DNA of 64,000 nt from Saccharicrinis sp965230625 (GCA_965230625.1 CBDDLL010000001.1:620001-684000); one strand, 5' to 3'; shown: positions 37,035-46,696, counted from the first letter of the stretch. Translations and numbers: made by a program. Notes: a model not told the origin generated them from the letters alone.

Positions 37035-38309
37035 CTAATAAATAGCTCTTGTTTCTCTTCTATATATTCTGAGTATCTTTTTAACCGAGCCATCAAAGTT
37101 TTGGTACTTAAGGTATCCGTTTAGTTCCAAATTATTTAGGTTATTTATTACCTGAAACGGTTCCGTATTAATATTTAACGTATGTTGGCCATCCCCACTT
37201 ATTTCAGCATCAATATTATCAACAAGCAAGTTAAATTTTGCGTTATCATCATTTAATTCTAACGATTCAATAGTAATTGGCGCTTTATAAGTTGAATTAA
37301 CCAGTATTTTAATTCTTCCCTCATCAGGTAAAAGTGTAATTTGTCCAAATAATTTCAAATCGATATCGAAGTCATGAATATTAAGCGAAAACCTTTTCTT
37401 TGCTACTCCTACTGCATAAAACTTATAGGCAACATCCAAATAATTATTATCCTCAAAACAATTTTCATCACTAAATTCAACAATAACCTCATCATCCTGA
37501 TTTCTAATCTCAAGTACCTGTATACATTTGCTTGATACTTTAGGAACTTTTGATGTAGTTACCAGTTTATTGCCAACATACAATTGGAAGTTTATATGAT
37601 CTTTACCTGATGCTGTTTTCGTAAAATTAACAGATTTTAGAAGGCTTTTACCTTTTTCTATCCCAACAGCTGCTTTTGACTGCCTTAGTCCGTAAAACTT
37701 GGGCAACATGGTTTCTAAAGCTTTAACCGTTGATTCTATCTCTTCTATGCTGGTAAAGTTCTCCAATAACTTTAACTGTTTATTTAAATTATTGGTCGTT
37801 TCTTTATCTTTTATTAAAAAGTCATTAACAAGCCTTTTTCTTTCACTTTCAGAAAATGGATATTTAATCCAATAATTATAAAAACTTTTTCCTGTTTCTT
37901 TATTTTTAACTAATTCCCAATAAGCTCCTTCTATTTTACTCGTAGAAATGCCATTTAATAGCCCAATATCTCCTGATTGAGCCTTTATAACAGACTTATA
38001 CTCTGATTCAACCTGACTATTATCTCCAACGTTTTTTTCAAGTATCGCCGATTCTGATTTAGTTATTACATTTATTGCAATAGCTTCGGTTATTTGTTTT
38101 CTTACGTTGGAAAATGCCTTTTCCTTTGATTCTGCTGTGTTAACCCCGGAACCCATGCCAATAACATAACCTGTTACTACAGTGTTTTTTACCCAATCAG
38201 GCTTTTTACCACTGGTTTTAACAACCTTGTTTTTTGCTTCCACCCCAGTTATAAACAACATAACAAACAATATCAATACTAAACTCTGAAGAATTAATTT
38301 TGCGTTCAT
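37035..38309 (-). CDS. Exported LPP20-domain protein (operon gene 5)
   Basis: 424 residues. Signal peptide ending GVEAKNK (~1-26). The first 120 residues resemble the LPP20/FlgP fold: KPDWVKNTVVTGYVIGMGSG (the typical P-x-W...GxGx start), then AESKEKAFSNVRKQITEAIAINV (the alpha helix of that domain). The remainder (~150-424) is beta-rich without a recognised family. No lipobox, unlike classic LPP20. Last gene of a five-gene operon of exported proteins; 52 bp after the previous gene. Function unknown. Confidence 0.7.
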   Translation of the reverse strand: MNAKLILQSLVLILFVMLFITGVEAKNKVVKTSGKKPDWVKNTVVTGYVIGMGSGVNTAESKEKAFSNVRKQITEAIAINVITKSESAILEKNVGDNSQVESEYKSVIKAQSGDIGLLNGISTSKIEGAYWELVKNKETGKSFYNYWIKYPFSESERKRLVNDFLIKDKETTNNLNKQLKLLENFTSIEEIESTVKALETMLPKFYGLRQSKAAVGIEKGKSLLKSVNFTKTASGKDHINFQLYVGNKLVTTSKVPKVSSKCIQVLEIRNQDDEVIVEFSDENCFEDNNYLDVAYKFYAVGVAKKRFSLNIHDFDIDLKLFGQITLLPDEGRIKILVNSTYKAPITIESLELNDDNAKFNLLVDNIDAEISGDGQHTLNINTEPFQVINNLNNLELNGYLKYQNFDGSVKKILRIYRRETRAIY

Positions 38310-38361
38310 AAGAAAACCAATTACCTGTATTACAATTACTTTTTAAGATGTATATTTGATA

Positions 38362-39513
38362 TCAATTTAACCAACCGGAAATATTGTATTCAATATCTGG
38401 TTGGTTTTTACCAAAAGCAATGCCAATTTCTTTTGATGCCTGAATTTGCTTCTTCTTAAGTTCAACACCCTTGGTTTCTTTATAGGTCATTTCTCTTTCC
38501 CTAAGTTCCTGATCCCTGTTGTATTTTTCATAGGCCAAATCCCAATCCCTTTTTTCATTCTCATCTAATTTTGCTGAAATAGACTCAAAAAGTTCCTTTG
38601 CCTCAGGATAACACTTTGAATCGGAGGGAACCATCGACAAATACTTAGATGCCAGTACAGCATCCCTGTTTGCCCAGGCGCCTCTTGCCTTGCCTATTGC
38701 CTCTGCGCATTGATGATCTTGAATTTTTACCAACATCTCTTTTACTTCTTCATAACAGCTAATCTCTGGCGTAAAATCCTTTAACATAAAAGCTGCGGCC
38801 TTCCAATCATTCATTGCAATAGCTGCTTCTGCTTTTGTTAACGAAGCTTTACAATCGTATTCCATTTTATTTGAATATATCGTAATCAGCTCATCCATGC
38901 ACTTATCGTAACATTCTTTACAAACCGTTGGGATTCCTGCCAATCGCAATATTGCCGCATCATATTTCTTAACTCCTGCAAGGGTTTTTGCTTCCTTGAT
39001 AATAAAATCGCAGTTGCTGTTGTAATACTCAATAATCCGCTCTTTTCCTTTTCTCACCACATTTTGAAGTTGCGGATGTGAAGGGTTAATGTTTTTGATT
39101 GCATTTATATATGCTTTGGTTTCATTTGTGCCAACCCCTTTTAGTTCAATAGAAGTGCTTGAAAAAAGATTACCTTCTATACCATCTCCTATAAAGATTG
39201 TAATTTCGAGGTTTAGAGATGTCATTGGCGGAACTGTAGAAGTAAAATCTTTTGATAAAACGGTAACATTAGGCGTGATAATAAACCTTTTATATATGCC
39301 ACTTCCTCCCATTCCATTTTTTGAAGCAACTTGCCTCAGCTTATTTGACAGCATATTTTTTACAGAAAGGGGAATAGCTTCCACTTGAGGGGAAACATAT
39401 GCATTCAGGGCAATTCTTCCCAAATCGTCGCTTTTACCAAGAGTGTTTTGCGCATCTATGCCATTGCAAATTACAATCATTAAAACTATGGCTACAATTG
39501 CTTTAATTCTCAT
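38362..39513 (-). CDS. Exported protein of unknown function (operon gene 4)
   Basis: 383 residues with signal peptide MRIKAIVAIVLMIVICNGIDAQ. The first half is a mixed alpha/beta domain (~30-165; RFIITPNVTVLSKDF, ELKGVGTNETKAYINAI, KERIIEYYNSNCD) of a kind seen near CsgG-like proteins in Bacteroidota, but I cannot name it. The second half (~170-340) is helical with several Cys pairs, resembling TPR-like repeats (AEAAIAMNDWKAAAFML, ARGAWANRDAVLASKYL). The C-terminus is charged. One base separates it from the gene upstream, so translation is coupled. Confidence 0.7.
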   Translation of the reverse strand: MRIKAIVAIVLMIVICNGIDAQNTLGKSDDLGRIALNAYVSPQVEAIPLSVKNMLSNKLRQVASKNGMGGSGIYKRFIITPNVTVLSKDFTSTVPPMTSLNLEITIFIGDGIEGNLFSSTSIELKGVGTNETKAYINAIKNINPSHPQLQNVVRKGKERIIEYYNSNCDFIIKEAKTLAGVKKYDAAILRLAGIPTVCKECYDKCMDELITIYSNKMEYDCKASLTKAEAAIAMNDWKAAAFMLKDFTPEISCYEEVKEMLVKIQDHQCAEAIGKARGAWANRDAVLASKYLSMVPSDSKCYPEAKELFESISAKLDENEKRDWDLAYEKYNRDQELREREMTYKETKGVELKKKQIQASKEIGIAFGKNQPDIEYNISGWLN

Positions 39514-39514
39514 C

Positions 39515-40492
39515 TTATTTTCCTCCTATATAAAGATTAACCTGACCTAAGCCCACTGGCATAACTTTTGACTCAACACCAATGGTGTCTTTAAGAAACT
39601 TTGCAAGATCCTCTCCGAACATACTAAAATCCATAGGTATTTGACCTCCCCATCCATCATCGCCATAAAGTGGAATTCTAACTTGCGAAAACTTTTGAAC
39701 ATTGGCACTGGCTTCATCCTGCGAATAACGTTTGTTTTTTGTATGCCTTGGCATCCAATATCTGTTAATGATAGACTTTAGTTCAGCTGTTCTTCCTAAT
39801 AATTCATACTCCGTTTCTAAATTTTCCATAGCATCTCCCCAAACATATATGCTCATGGCTCCTTCTCTACCCTGATTACCTAAATCAGTAAAATGACCTA
39901 ATAGCTGTTCGTTAAACTTTTCAAGGTAAGTTAATACTGCCTCTTCCATAAGCACAGCAAGTTCTGCGGTAAAAGATGGCTCTCCCGTGCCACTTGATGC
40001 TGCCACCTGTTTGTTTGAATATGCATCAATTCCTTGCAAATTAAACGATACCGATTTTTTTGGTCCGGTTTCATTTATTTTCCAAGACATTTTTAATAAT
40101 ATATCAGGTTTAGCTGTTCTGTTTAATATGTCAATTGGGTTTTCTGCAACCCCAACCCCATACTGATTGGTTAATACATTATTCCTGGCTGTTTCATTCT
40201 CAATATTTTTTAGTGATGCTTCAAGGTCCACCAAAGGGAAACCTCTGTCTACCATCAATTCACCTAGCTTTGAAATTACCTGGGTTAATTCGTAGTTTTT
40301 TAGCAGTGCTGTTTTATAATCGGGAATACTGGTTTTAGTTCCCTGATTATCAAATTCCATCATGTAACCTTGTGAATCGCACCATTGGTCGCTTGGCACA
40401 ACCATGATTTTGGGTTTTTTGGCTTGTGAAAATAACGAAGCAAGATTTACAAATACAATAACTAATACTAATAATGGTTTAAAAGTTCTCAT
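39515..40492 (-). CDS. Exported DUF6175/CsgG-LpoB-like protein (operon gene 3)
   Basis: 325 residues with signal peptide ending LFSQ. The body resembles the TolB-N/LpoB/CsgG-type nucleotide-free alpha/beta fold: PKIMVVPSDQWC strand, a helix LTQVISKLGELMVDRGFPLVD, and the pair DILLKMSWKIN and SVSFNLQGIDAYSNKQVAASSGTGEPS. I associate this with DUF6175. It probably acts in the periplasm as an assembly or stabilising factor. Followed by gene 4 after one base. Confidence 0.7.
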   Translation of the reverse strand: MRTFKPLLVLVIVFVNLASLFSQAKKPKIMVVPSDQWCDSQGYMMEFDNQGTKTSIPDYKTALLKNYELTQVISKLGELMVDRGFPLVDLEASLKNIENETARNNVLTNQYGVGVAENPIDILNRTAKPDILLKMSWKINETGPKKSVSFNLQGIDAYSNKQVAASSGTGEPSFTAELAVLMEEAVLTYLEKFNEQLLGHFTDLGNQGREGAMSIYVWGDAMENLETEYELLGRTAELKSIINRYWMPRHTKNKRYSQDEASANVQKFSQVRIPLYGDDGWGGQIPMDFSMFGEDLAKFLKDTIGVESKVMPVGLGQVNLYIGGK

Positions 40493-40524
40493 CTGATAAA
40501 TATCTTATATAAAATTTAACCTAA

Positions 40525-41052
40525 TTAAAACATATCTGATAACCCTTTAATAATACCTTCTTTTTCAAGGTATTTTCTGAGTCCGGAAGTATTTACAGAT
40601 ACAACAACACCAAATTTATAGGTTTTCCTGTCTATTTTAATTCTATCTCCAGGACCTAATTTCCCATTATTTACCAAAGTGATAAATCTTTGATGTTCAC
40701 CCTCATCGGTAAAAAATTTATCAAAGAATTGTGTTTTTTTATCATCCATAGAAGCATTAAGCAGTTTCTTTGTTCCTTTAATTCTTCCTTTACTAGGTAT
40801 ATCTTTAAATACCAATGCATGCACTGCATTTTTTTTTGACTGCCTTAAGGCATTTTCAAGACTTTTTGCATGTGTCCAAATTTTAATTTGATGCGAACCA
40901 TCCGTGCCTCTCGCCACAATCTCAACCTCATATTTCCAATTTTCGGTATCCTTATTCATTTTCTTTTTTGATTGGGCACTTACCATGTTTATTGTAAAAA
41001 CAAGGACTGTTAAAGCAACTAGATATGTGCTTTTAAGTATAGTTGATTTCAT
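40525..41052 (-). CDS. Small exported FlgT-like protein (operon gene 2)
   Basis: 175 residues with signal peptide (~1-26, ending MVSAQ). The central part VEIVARGTDGSHQIKIWTHAKSLENALRQSKKNAVHALVFKDIP, with an alternating beta strand then a helix packed with A and V, resembles the N-terminal domain of FlgT/LPP20 proteins. It ends in VVVSVNTSGLRKYLEKEGII. No lipobox. Nine bases after gene 1 and 32 before gene 3. Function unknown. Confidence 0.65.
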   Translation of the reverse strand: MKSTILKSTYLVALTVLVFTINMVSAQSKKKMNKDTENWKYEVEIVARGTDGSHQIKIWTHAKSLENALRQSKKNAVHALVFKDIPSKGRIKGTKKLLNASMDDKKTQFFDKFFTDEGEHQRFITLVNNGKLGPGDRIKIDRKTYKFGVVVSVNTSGLRKYLEKEGIIKGLSDMF

Positions 41053-41061
41053 AATTTATAA

Positions 41062-42270
41062 TTATTTAACGAGTTTTAATAACATACCTGGCTGCACCTT
41101 ACTACTTCCTTTAAATGTGGTTACCTCTATAGATGGCTTATCTTTTTTGCCTTCTTCGGCTTCGTCTGCAGCAAACCTGTTATCCCAAACAGGATACTTT
41201 TTATCAACCTTAACCTCACCAATAGTTTTATACTTAGTCACTCCTTGTTTTTTATCATACACTATTTCCATTACATTGAACCTGTCTCCAGCTTTTATAC
41301 TTTCCTTCATACCAATTTTAGCTACAATAGGATCTGTTGAAAGTACTGGTACTCTTGGTTTGAACACATCATATTTTTTTTGCAGTTTCGCTAAAACTTT
41401 ATCAATGTTTCTGACGGTTGAAAGGTTTATTATTTCTTCCTCTGTTCTGGCTGATTTTAAATTAAATGTTACCAAGCTTCTTGAGAATTCTGTACCTACA
41501 TAGTTCATCCTGAAAATATCTGAACTTTCAAAAGCTTCTTTATTATTCCATAATTCAGAATAAAAAACTGCTCCTATAGAGTCGTTCCATTCAAGTTGAT
41601 AAAGCCAGGTATTTGTCCAAACTGAATAACCTTCACTTGCTCTTTCGTATTTTTTTTGTATTTCTTTCATTAAAGGTTCTTCAAGCAAAGGATGGAGGTT
41701 TCTTTGTTTTAAATGAAATTCGGCCTCATCTTTAACTAATTTGGCAGCAATTTCATTATCTACAAAAAAAAGTTTTGAGAAAGTTACAAACGTATTATTT
41801 ATTAATTCCTCACCTGCATCTGCCAAAGAGGCAATTCCTCGTACCTGACCTTTTGCAATTTCTGTTTCAAGATAAGAAGCATCGTATAATCCACGTTCTT
41901 GAATAAGGCTCATATCAAAATTACCGTTACCATCATATTTAAACCATTTAGCTATCAGTTTTTTGGCTAAATCCGTATCTTGAATGAACTGGTTTATTTT
42001 AATTTTCATTTCCTTATCTTCTGGGTCAATTTTTCCATAGTTGGCCAGATCCATATTTATCACATCAATAGAATGATTATTGTATTTATCCGGAAATGGA
42101 TAACCATCCCAGGCTTTCATTACAATTTCCTTTTTTGGAAAAGTTTCTGATTCAATTAATACCAAATGGAGTGAACTTCGATTATACTTGTAATCCTCTT
42201 CTGTTACCTGAGAATATATATGACTAGAGAAAACAAGATATAGGAATAAAATAACAATATTTTTTTTCAT
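41062..42270 (-). CDS. Exported protein with FlgT-C-like tail (operon gene 1)
   Basis: 402 residues with signal peptide MKKNIVILFLYLVFSSHIYSQ. The N-terminal ~300 residues are helical and unrecognised. The C-terminal part (IKAGDRFNVMEIVYDKK...IGEVKVDKKYPVWDNRF...VQPGMLLKLV) resembles the beta-barrel C-terminal domain of FlgT/CsgG-partner proteins, where a GDRF and a PGM mark the strands. First gene of the five-gene operon, preceded by 330 bp of non-coding DNA that should hold the promoter. Confidence 0.65.
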   Translation of the reverse strand: MKKNIVILFLYLVFSSHIYSQVTEEDYKYNRSSLHLVLIESETFPKKEIVMKAWDGYPFPDKYNNHSIDVINMDLANYGKIDPEDKEMKIKINQFIQDTDLAKKLIAKWFKYDGNGNFDMSLIQERGLYDASYLETEIAKGQVRGIASLADAGEELINNTFVTFSKLFFVDNEIAAKLVKDEAEFHLKQRNLHPLLEEPLMKEIQKKYERASEGYSVWTNTWLYQLEWNDSIGAVFYSELWNNKEAFESSDIFRMNYVGTEFSRSLVTFNLKSARTEEEIINLSTVRNIDKVLAKLQKKYDVFKPRVPVLSTDPIVAKIGMKESIKAGDRFNVMEIVYDKKQGVTKYKTIGEVKVDKKYPVWDNRFAADEAEEGKKDKPSIEVTTFKGSSKVQPGMLLKLVK

Positions 42271-42600
42271 AATAGTTAAAGCTAAGTTCCTTGATAAAAT
42301 GCTTTAACCAAAAATAAAAGAGTATTGGCAACTAACTCATAATTGGAACATTAAGGTATGGTTATTGTTTTCTTAATTTACTGTGAACAAAGAAGGAAGG
42401 TTATTTGTTTATTATAATTTTTTACAATTCGGGTTTAAGAAAAATAGGTCATACTAATGTAAAATCATATATCATCTTGTTATAGGGTAGCCCTTTAGTA
42501 GAGACGATTTTTAACCATACATAAAATACACGCTCAATTAATAGCTGCAAATGAGAAAGCAGAAACTGAATGCGGAAAAACTTACGTCCAAGCACAAAAA
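42271..42600. other. Intergenic region, 330 bp, promoter of the exported operon
   Basis: AT-rich, no open frame. A minus-strand TATTTTTG at about 42303-42320 matches TAnnTTTG, but no -33 partner is clear. No tRNA or RNA element seen. Confidence 0.35.
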
Positions 42601-43149
42601 CTATTCGGGGCTTTCATTTTTTTCTTTATGCTGTTCCTCGTGATACTTACCACCTAAAAAGGCTAAAAAGCTACTAAATGATTTAATCGCTTCTTCTGTT
42701 CCTTTTGAAACTTCTTTACCTTGTAATTTAAGTAAAAACTTACTGTAAATACCAGTAAAGCAAAGCTCTATTTCATTTTGAGTATTACCTGTTTTTTCGT
42801 TAAACTCGCTAATAAATGGCAGCGTTGCATTATAAATATGACGGTATGCAATTTCTTTTGGATTTTTAAGCAATTCGCCATGCAGCCTATTTAAATCATT
42901 AACCAAATTAGTAATTACCTGCAAATGACCTTTATCCTTAACTTGTTCCAATACCATCATTTCAATTAAGTTATCATACCACTCAATACATTCATTTAAG
43001 ATATCTCCACTTAGATTATACTGAGGAATAACATGAGACTTAATTGACTCAATATTAAACTCATATGCTCTAATTAAATCCTCTACCTGCCACATGTACA
43101 AGATATACTCAATTATATTGGAATGTCTTTTTTCTTTTGCTATAATCAT
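42601..43149 (-). CDS. DUF4924 family protein
   Basis: 182 residues, mostly helical, no signal peptide or membrane segment. It starts MIIAKEKRHSNIIEYILYMWQVEDLIRAYEFN, the characteristic opening of DUF4924, a Bacteroidota family without known function. The charged tail EEQHKEKNESPE is likely disordered. It lies beside translation-related genes (S4 protein, Pth) on the same strand, which is common for this family, but no role can be inferred. Confidence 0.82.
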   Translation of the reverse strand: MIIAKEKRHSNIIEYILYMWQVEDLIRAYEFNIESIKSHVIPQYNLSGDILNECIEWYDNLIEMMVLEQVKDKGHLQVITNLVNDLNRLHGELLKNPKEIAYRHIYNATLPFISEFNEKTGNTQNEIELCFTGIYSKFLLKLQGKEVSKGTEEAIKSFSSFLAFLGGKYHEEQHKEKNESPE

Positions 43150-43234
43150 CTTTTCTGTAATATGTTATCAGTTAACAAATTGTACAATAAACAGTAGCTA
43201 AACTGATAGTTAGTAACATTTAATTAAATTGAAA

Positions 43235-43624
43235 TTAAAAATCCCAGTCGTCTTTTTCTAATTTATCCATTTCACGACGATCCTTTTTTGTTGGTCTTCC
43301 AAGTCCTTTTCTTCTGCCCATTGCATTTGCTAACCTGGTAAGTTCAAACAATTCCAGTTGATCATCAGTAGTTACTTCCTTCATAAAATCAGGCACTAAC
43401 TTAGCTCCCATTCTTTTCCCGCTAATTGCTAATACTTTATACGACCGTGTTATGGGCGGAAATTTCACATCAATTGTAATACCCTCTTTTACAACCCTAG
43501 AATTTTTAACAGGTAAACCATCAATTAATACCCTTCCCTTTTTAATAGCTTCCGCAGCTAGAGAACGAGTTTTAAATATTCTAATGGCCCATAGATACTT
43601 ATCAATTCTAACATTTTCTTCCAT
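43235..43624 (-). CDS. S4-domain RNA-binding protein (Hsp15-like)
   Basis: 129 residues. S4 domain at the start (RIDKYLWAIRIFKTRSLAAEAIKKGRVLIDGLPVKNSR), as in Hsp15, which rescues 50S subunits carrying stalled nascent chains. The C-terminus is basic and ends in KKDRREMDKLEKDDWDF. Its ATG overlaps the stop of pth by one base (TAATG), so the two are translationally coupled, fitting their shared role in recycling stalled peptidyl-tRNA. Confidence 0.88.
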   Translation of the reverse strand: MEENVRIDKYLWAIRIFKTRSLAAEAIKKGRVLIDGLPVKNSRVVKEGITIDVKFPPITRSYKVLAISGKRMGAKLVPDFMKEVTTDDQLELFELTRLANAMGRRKGLGRPTKKDRREMDKLEKDDWDF

Positions 43625-44241
43625 TATTTTTTGTTATATTGATTCATCGTTCTTGCAGCTCCAATTGTAACAAAACCTTTAATCATATTAATGGCTAAGT
43701 CTATACTTTCAGGTAACTCAGCTAATTCACCATCTTCCCATTTACCCAAAACATAATCCACTTGTTTCCCTCTCGAATAATTATCTCCAATACCAAAACG
43801 AATCCTGGAATAGTTATTATGGCCTAGTATTTCCTGAATGTTCTTTAATCCATTATGTCCTGCATCGCTTCCTTTTTGACGCATTCGTATAGATCCAAAT
43901 GGCAACGCTAAATCATCTACAATAACCAATACGTTTTCAAGGTTAATTTTTTCTTGCTGCATCCAATACCTTATGGACTTACCGCTTAAGTTCATATAGG
44001 TGCTGGGTTTTAATAAAATTAAGGTTTTACCTTTAAATTTATATTCAGATATTGCTCCATATCTTAAATTATCAAATGATAATCCTTCATTTCTGGCTAA
44101 TTCATCCAGAACATTAAACCCGATATTATGACGGGTATTTGCGTATTCTGCACCTATATTACCTAATCCTACAATTAAAAATTTCATTGGATCCGATTTT
44201 CTATTGGACGATCTCTTTTTAAATAACTTACTAAACAGCAT
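43624..44241 (-). CDS. pth: Peptidyl-tRNA hydrolase
   Basis: 205 residues with the start at 44241, or 187 with a second ATG at 44187 (MKFLIVGLGNIG), which is the usual family start; the extra 18 residues are basic (LFSKLFKKRSSNRK). Cleaves the ester bond of peptidyl-tRNA released from the ribosome. The catalytic His is in YANTRHNIGF, and the conserved Asp in DDLALPFGSIRMRQKGSDAGHNGLKNI. Length and motifs fit bacterial Pth. Coupled to the S4 gene downstream. Confidence 0.93.
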   Translation of the reverse strand: MLFSKLFKKRSSNRKSDPMKFLIVGLGNIGAEYANTRHNIGFNVLDELARNEGLSFDNLRYGAISEYKFKGKTLILLKPSTYMNLSGKSIRYWMQQEKINLENVLVIVDDLALPFGSIRMRQKGSDAGHNGLKNIQEILGHNNYSRIRFGIGDNYSRGKQVDYVLGKWEDGELAELPESIDLAINMIKGFVTIGAARTMNQYNKK

Positions 44242-44272
44242 CTGTTGGGAAACATTTTTTTACCAACAGCAA

Positions 44273-44311
44273 TAATACAAAAAGCCCCCACGTTGTAAAA
44301 ACATGGAGGCT
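44273..44311 (-). terminator. Rho-independent terminator after rplY
   Basis: On the minus strand AGCCTCCATGT and ACGTGGGGGCT form an 11-bp stem (with G-U pairs), followed by TTTTTGTATT. It separates the rplY transcript from pth. Confidence 0.85.
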
Positions 44312-44333
44312 ATAAATATTAAATCGTAAATTC

Positions 44334-44915
44334 TTATTCTTCTCCTGCAGCTTCCTGAGCAGCAGCACGAGCAGCTCTTGTAAGCTTAACCGCAGCAACT
44401 ACTGAGTTTTTAGCATTCAATAACTCAAGATTTTCGAATGATAATGCTCCAACCTGAACTGATTGACCTAGTTTAAGGTGATCAATTTTTACATTTAACG
44501 TATCAGGTAAGTTTGCTGGCAATGCTTTAACACGCAGTTTACGTTGCTCTAGAGATAATCTACCCCCTGCTTTAACACCCTCTGCGAAACCTTCAAGTAC
44601 AACAGGTATTTCAATAACTATAGGTTTATCTTCAAATACTTGTAAGAAATCAACGTGTAAAATTTTATCGTTTACAGGATGAAATTGTATATCCTGAAGA
44701 ATTGCTTCAACTTTTTGCCCATTCACATCTAAATCAATGATATAAACATTAGGTGTGTAAATTAACGCGTTAAGTTGCTTTTCTTCAATAACGAAGTGCA
44801 TTACTTCTTTTCCGCCATAAAGTACTCCAGGTACTTTACCCTCTTTACGAAGCTCTTTGGTTGCTTTTTTACCAATTACTTCTCTTTTTGAACCAATTAA
44901 TTCAATTTTTTGCAT
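44334..44915 (-). CDS. rplY: 50S ribosomal protein L25/general stress protein Ctc
   Basis: 193 residues. N-terminal L25 domain (~1-90), which binds 5S rRNA, then the C-terminal Ctc beta domain (~95-175; VDFLQVFEDKPIVIEIPVVLEGFAEGVKAGG). The tail is Ala-rich (AARAAAQEAAGEE), common in Bacteroidota. It forms a short region with prs upstream and pth downstream, a typical arrangement, though a terminator ends the rplY transcript. Confidence 0.96.
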   Translation of the reverse strand: MQKIELIGSKREVIGKKATKELRKEGKVPGVLYGGKEVMHFVIEEKQLNALIYTPNVYIIDLDVNGQKVEAILQDIQFHPVNDKILHVDFLQVFEDKPIVIEIPVVLEGFAEGVKAGGRLSLEQRKLRVKALPANLPDTLNVKIDHLKLGQSVQVGALSFENLELLNAKNSVVAAVKLTRAARAAAQEAAGEE

Positions 44916-45013
44916 GATAATAATTTTTTGTGCTACTCAAAATAAATCATAGGTAATGAAAGACTTACTCCCCATCACACTTTTCGCTTAAAGCGGCTGC
45001 AAAGATAGATAAT

Positions 45014-45952
45014 TTAAATTAAAAACTGGTTACTTATTGATTTATAATAGTAAACTTTTTCAATTGTATCTGCTAAAAGTTCTGCAATTGATAACACTTT
45101 TATCTTTTCTGAGTCCTGTTTTAATGGGATAGAATCAGTTACAAATACTTCTTCTAAAGATGAATTTGCAATGTTATCGTATGCTGCACCTGATAATACC
45201 GGATGTGTTGCAAATGCTCTAACGCTTAAAGCTCCTTCTGCTATCATCATATCACCTGCTTTTGTTAAAGTTCCTGCTGTATCAATCATGTCATCCACTA
45301 TGATAACATTTTTACCTTTTACATCACCAATAATTTTCATTTCGCTCACTACATTGGCCTTTGCCCTCGATTTATGACAAATAACCATTGGAGTGCCTAA
45401 AAACTTAGCGTATGTATTAGCTCGTTTACTACCTCCAACATCTGGTGATGCAATTACCAAATTATCTAAGTTCATACTTTTGATATGCGGTAAAAATATG
45501 GAAGATGCATACAAATGATCCACTGGTAAATCAAAGAATCCCTGAATTTGATCTGCATGAAGATCCATAGTAATTAACCGATCGATGCCTGCCGCTGTAA
45601 GCATATCAGCAGCTAATTTTGCACCAATAGAAACACGAGGTTGATCTTTGCGATCCTGACGTGCTAATCCAAAATAAGGGATTACAGCTACTACTTTATA
45701 AGCCGAAGCTCTCTTAGCTGCATCAATCATCATTAATAACTCCAACAAGTTATCAGCAGGTGGAAATGTAGATTGAATTAAAAATACATGTGAACCCCGA
45801 ATGGTTTCTTGAAAAGCCACAGCAAACTCGCCGTCGCTAAAATTTAACTTTTTTATGTTCCCAAGGTCCCTACCAGAATAATGACTAATCTTCTCGGTCA
45901 GGTATCGGGATGAAGATCCCGAAAAAATTTTAATGGGCGCTTTTGGTGGCAT
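45014..45952 (-). CDS. prs: Ribose-phosphate pyrophosphokinase (PRPP synthetase)
   Basis: 312 residues. Makes phosphoribosyl pyrophosphate from ribose 5-phosphate and ATP for nucleotide, His and Trp synthesis. It has the ATP-binding and catalytic loop region (RQDRKDQPRVSIGAKLAADMLTAAG), the Mg site MDLHADQIQGFFD, and the PRPP loop VIIVDDMIDTAGTLTKA. The overall length matches class I enzymes. Upstream of rplY with 98 bp between. Confidence 0.97.
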   Translation of the reverse strand: MPPKAPIKIFSGSSSRYLTEKISHYSGRDLGNIKKLNFSDGEFAVAFQETIRGSHVFLIQSTFPPADNLLELLMMIDAAKRASAYKVVAVIPYFGLARQDRKDQPRVSIGAKLAADMLTAAGIDRLITMDLHADQIQGFFDLPVDHLYASSIFLPHIKSMNLDNLVIASPDVGGSKRANTYAKFLGTPMVICHKSRAKANVVSEMKIIGDVKGKNVIIVDDMIDTAGTLTKAGDMMIAEGALSVRAFATHPVLSGAAYDNIANSSLEEVFVTDSIPLKQDSEKIKVLSIAELLADTIEKVYYYKSISNQFLI

Positions 45953-46099
45953 CGTAATTAGTTGTTTTTCTGTTTATTATTTGTAAGATGCTGCAAAGAT
46001 AAAAAAAACGTGCCTGTTTTTTAGTAGCAACACCATAATTTAAAATGTTTCCTTATTATTAAGCATATGTTAGTTTTTTGTTTTGGCAACGTTCAATTC

Positions 46100-46696
46100 T
46101 TACCATTGCTCATTTACTTGCTCAATAAAATTTAATATTTCTTCCTTACCTTCTTTTTCTTCAGATGACGTAACGAAGATTTGTGGTAATTCTTCCCATT
46201 CCTTCAACAAAGCTTTTTTATAAGCTTCTATATTTTCCTCTTTTTCTGTAGGTTTTAACTTGTCTGTTTTTGTAAATACAATTACAAATGGCACTCCCCA
46301 TTTTCCCATTTGATACATAAACTCTAAATCCACTTTTTGTGGTTTGTGTCGGCTATCAACTAAAACAAACAAACACATTAAATTCGAACGGTGACGCAAA
46401 TATGTATCAATTAACAATTTAAACTCTTTTCGTTGAGTTTTAGATACTTTTGCATAACCATATCCGGGCAAGTCTACCAAAAACCATTCTTCGTTAATTA
46501 CAAAGTGATTAATTAGTTGTGTTTTACCTGGAGTTGAAGATGTTTTTGCCAACGATGTTCTATCACATAACATGTTAATAAGTGAAGATTTACCAACATT
46601 CGATCGTCCAATAAAAGCGTATTCGGGTTTATCGCCTTCGGGACATTGGATTGGTTTTGAGCTAGATGTTAAAAACTCAGCTGTTTTTATATTCAT
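46100..46696 (-). CDS. engB: Ribosome biogenesis GTPase EngB (YsxC/YihA)
   Basis: 198 residues from ATG 46696 (MNIKTAEFLTSSSKP); the longer frame to 46783 adds an unrelated stretch. GTPase motifs: G1 GRSNVGKSS, G2 region SLAKTSSTPGKT, G3 DLPGYGYAKVSK, G4 FTKTDKL and G5 TSSEE. Needed for late 50S subunit assembly. Divergent from the chemoreceptor gene. Confidence 0.95.
   Translation of the reverse strand: MNIKTAEFLTSSSKPIQCPEGDKPEYAFIGRSNVGKSSLINMLCDRTSLAKTSSTPGKTQLINHFVINEEWFLVDLPGYGYAKVSKTQRKEFKLLIDTYLRHRSNLMCLFVLVDSRHKPQKVDLEFMYQMGKWGVPFVIVFTKTDKLKPTEKEENIEAYKKALLKEWEELPQIFVTSSEEKEGKEEILNFIEQVNEQW

Noticed and set aside
40904..41503. 199-codon plus-strand ORF
   Set aside because: Antisense to two well-supported exported-protein genes and spans their junction.
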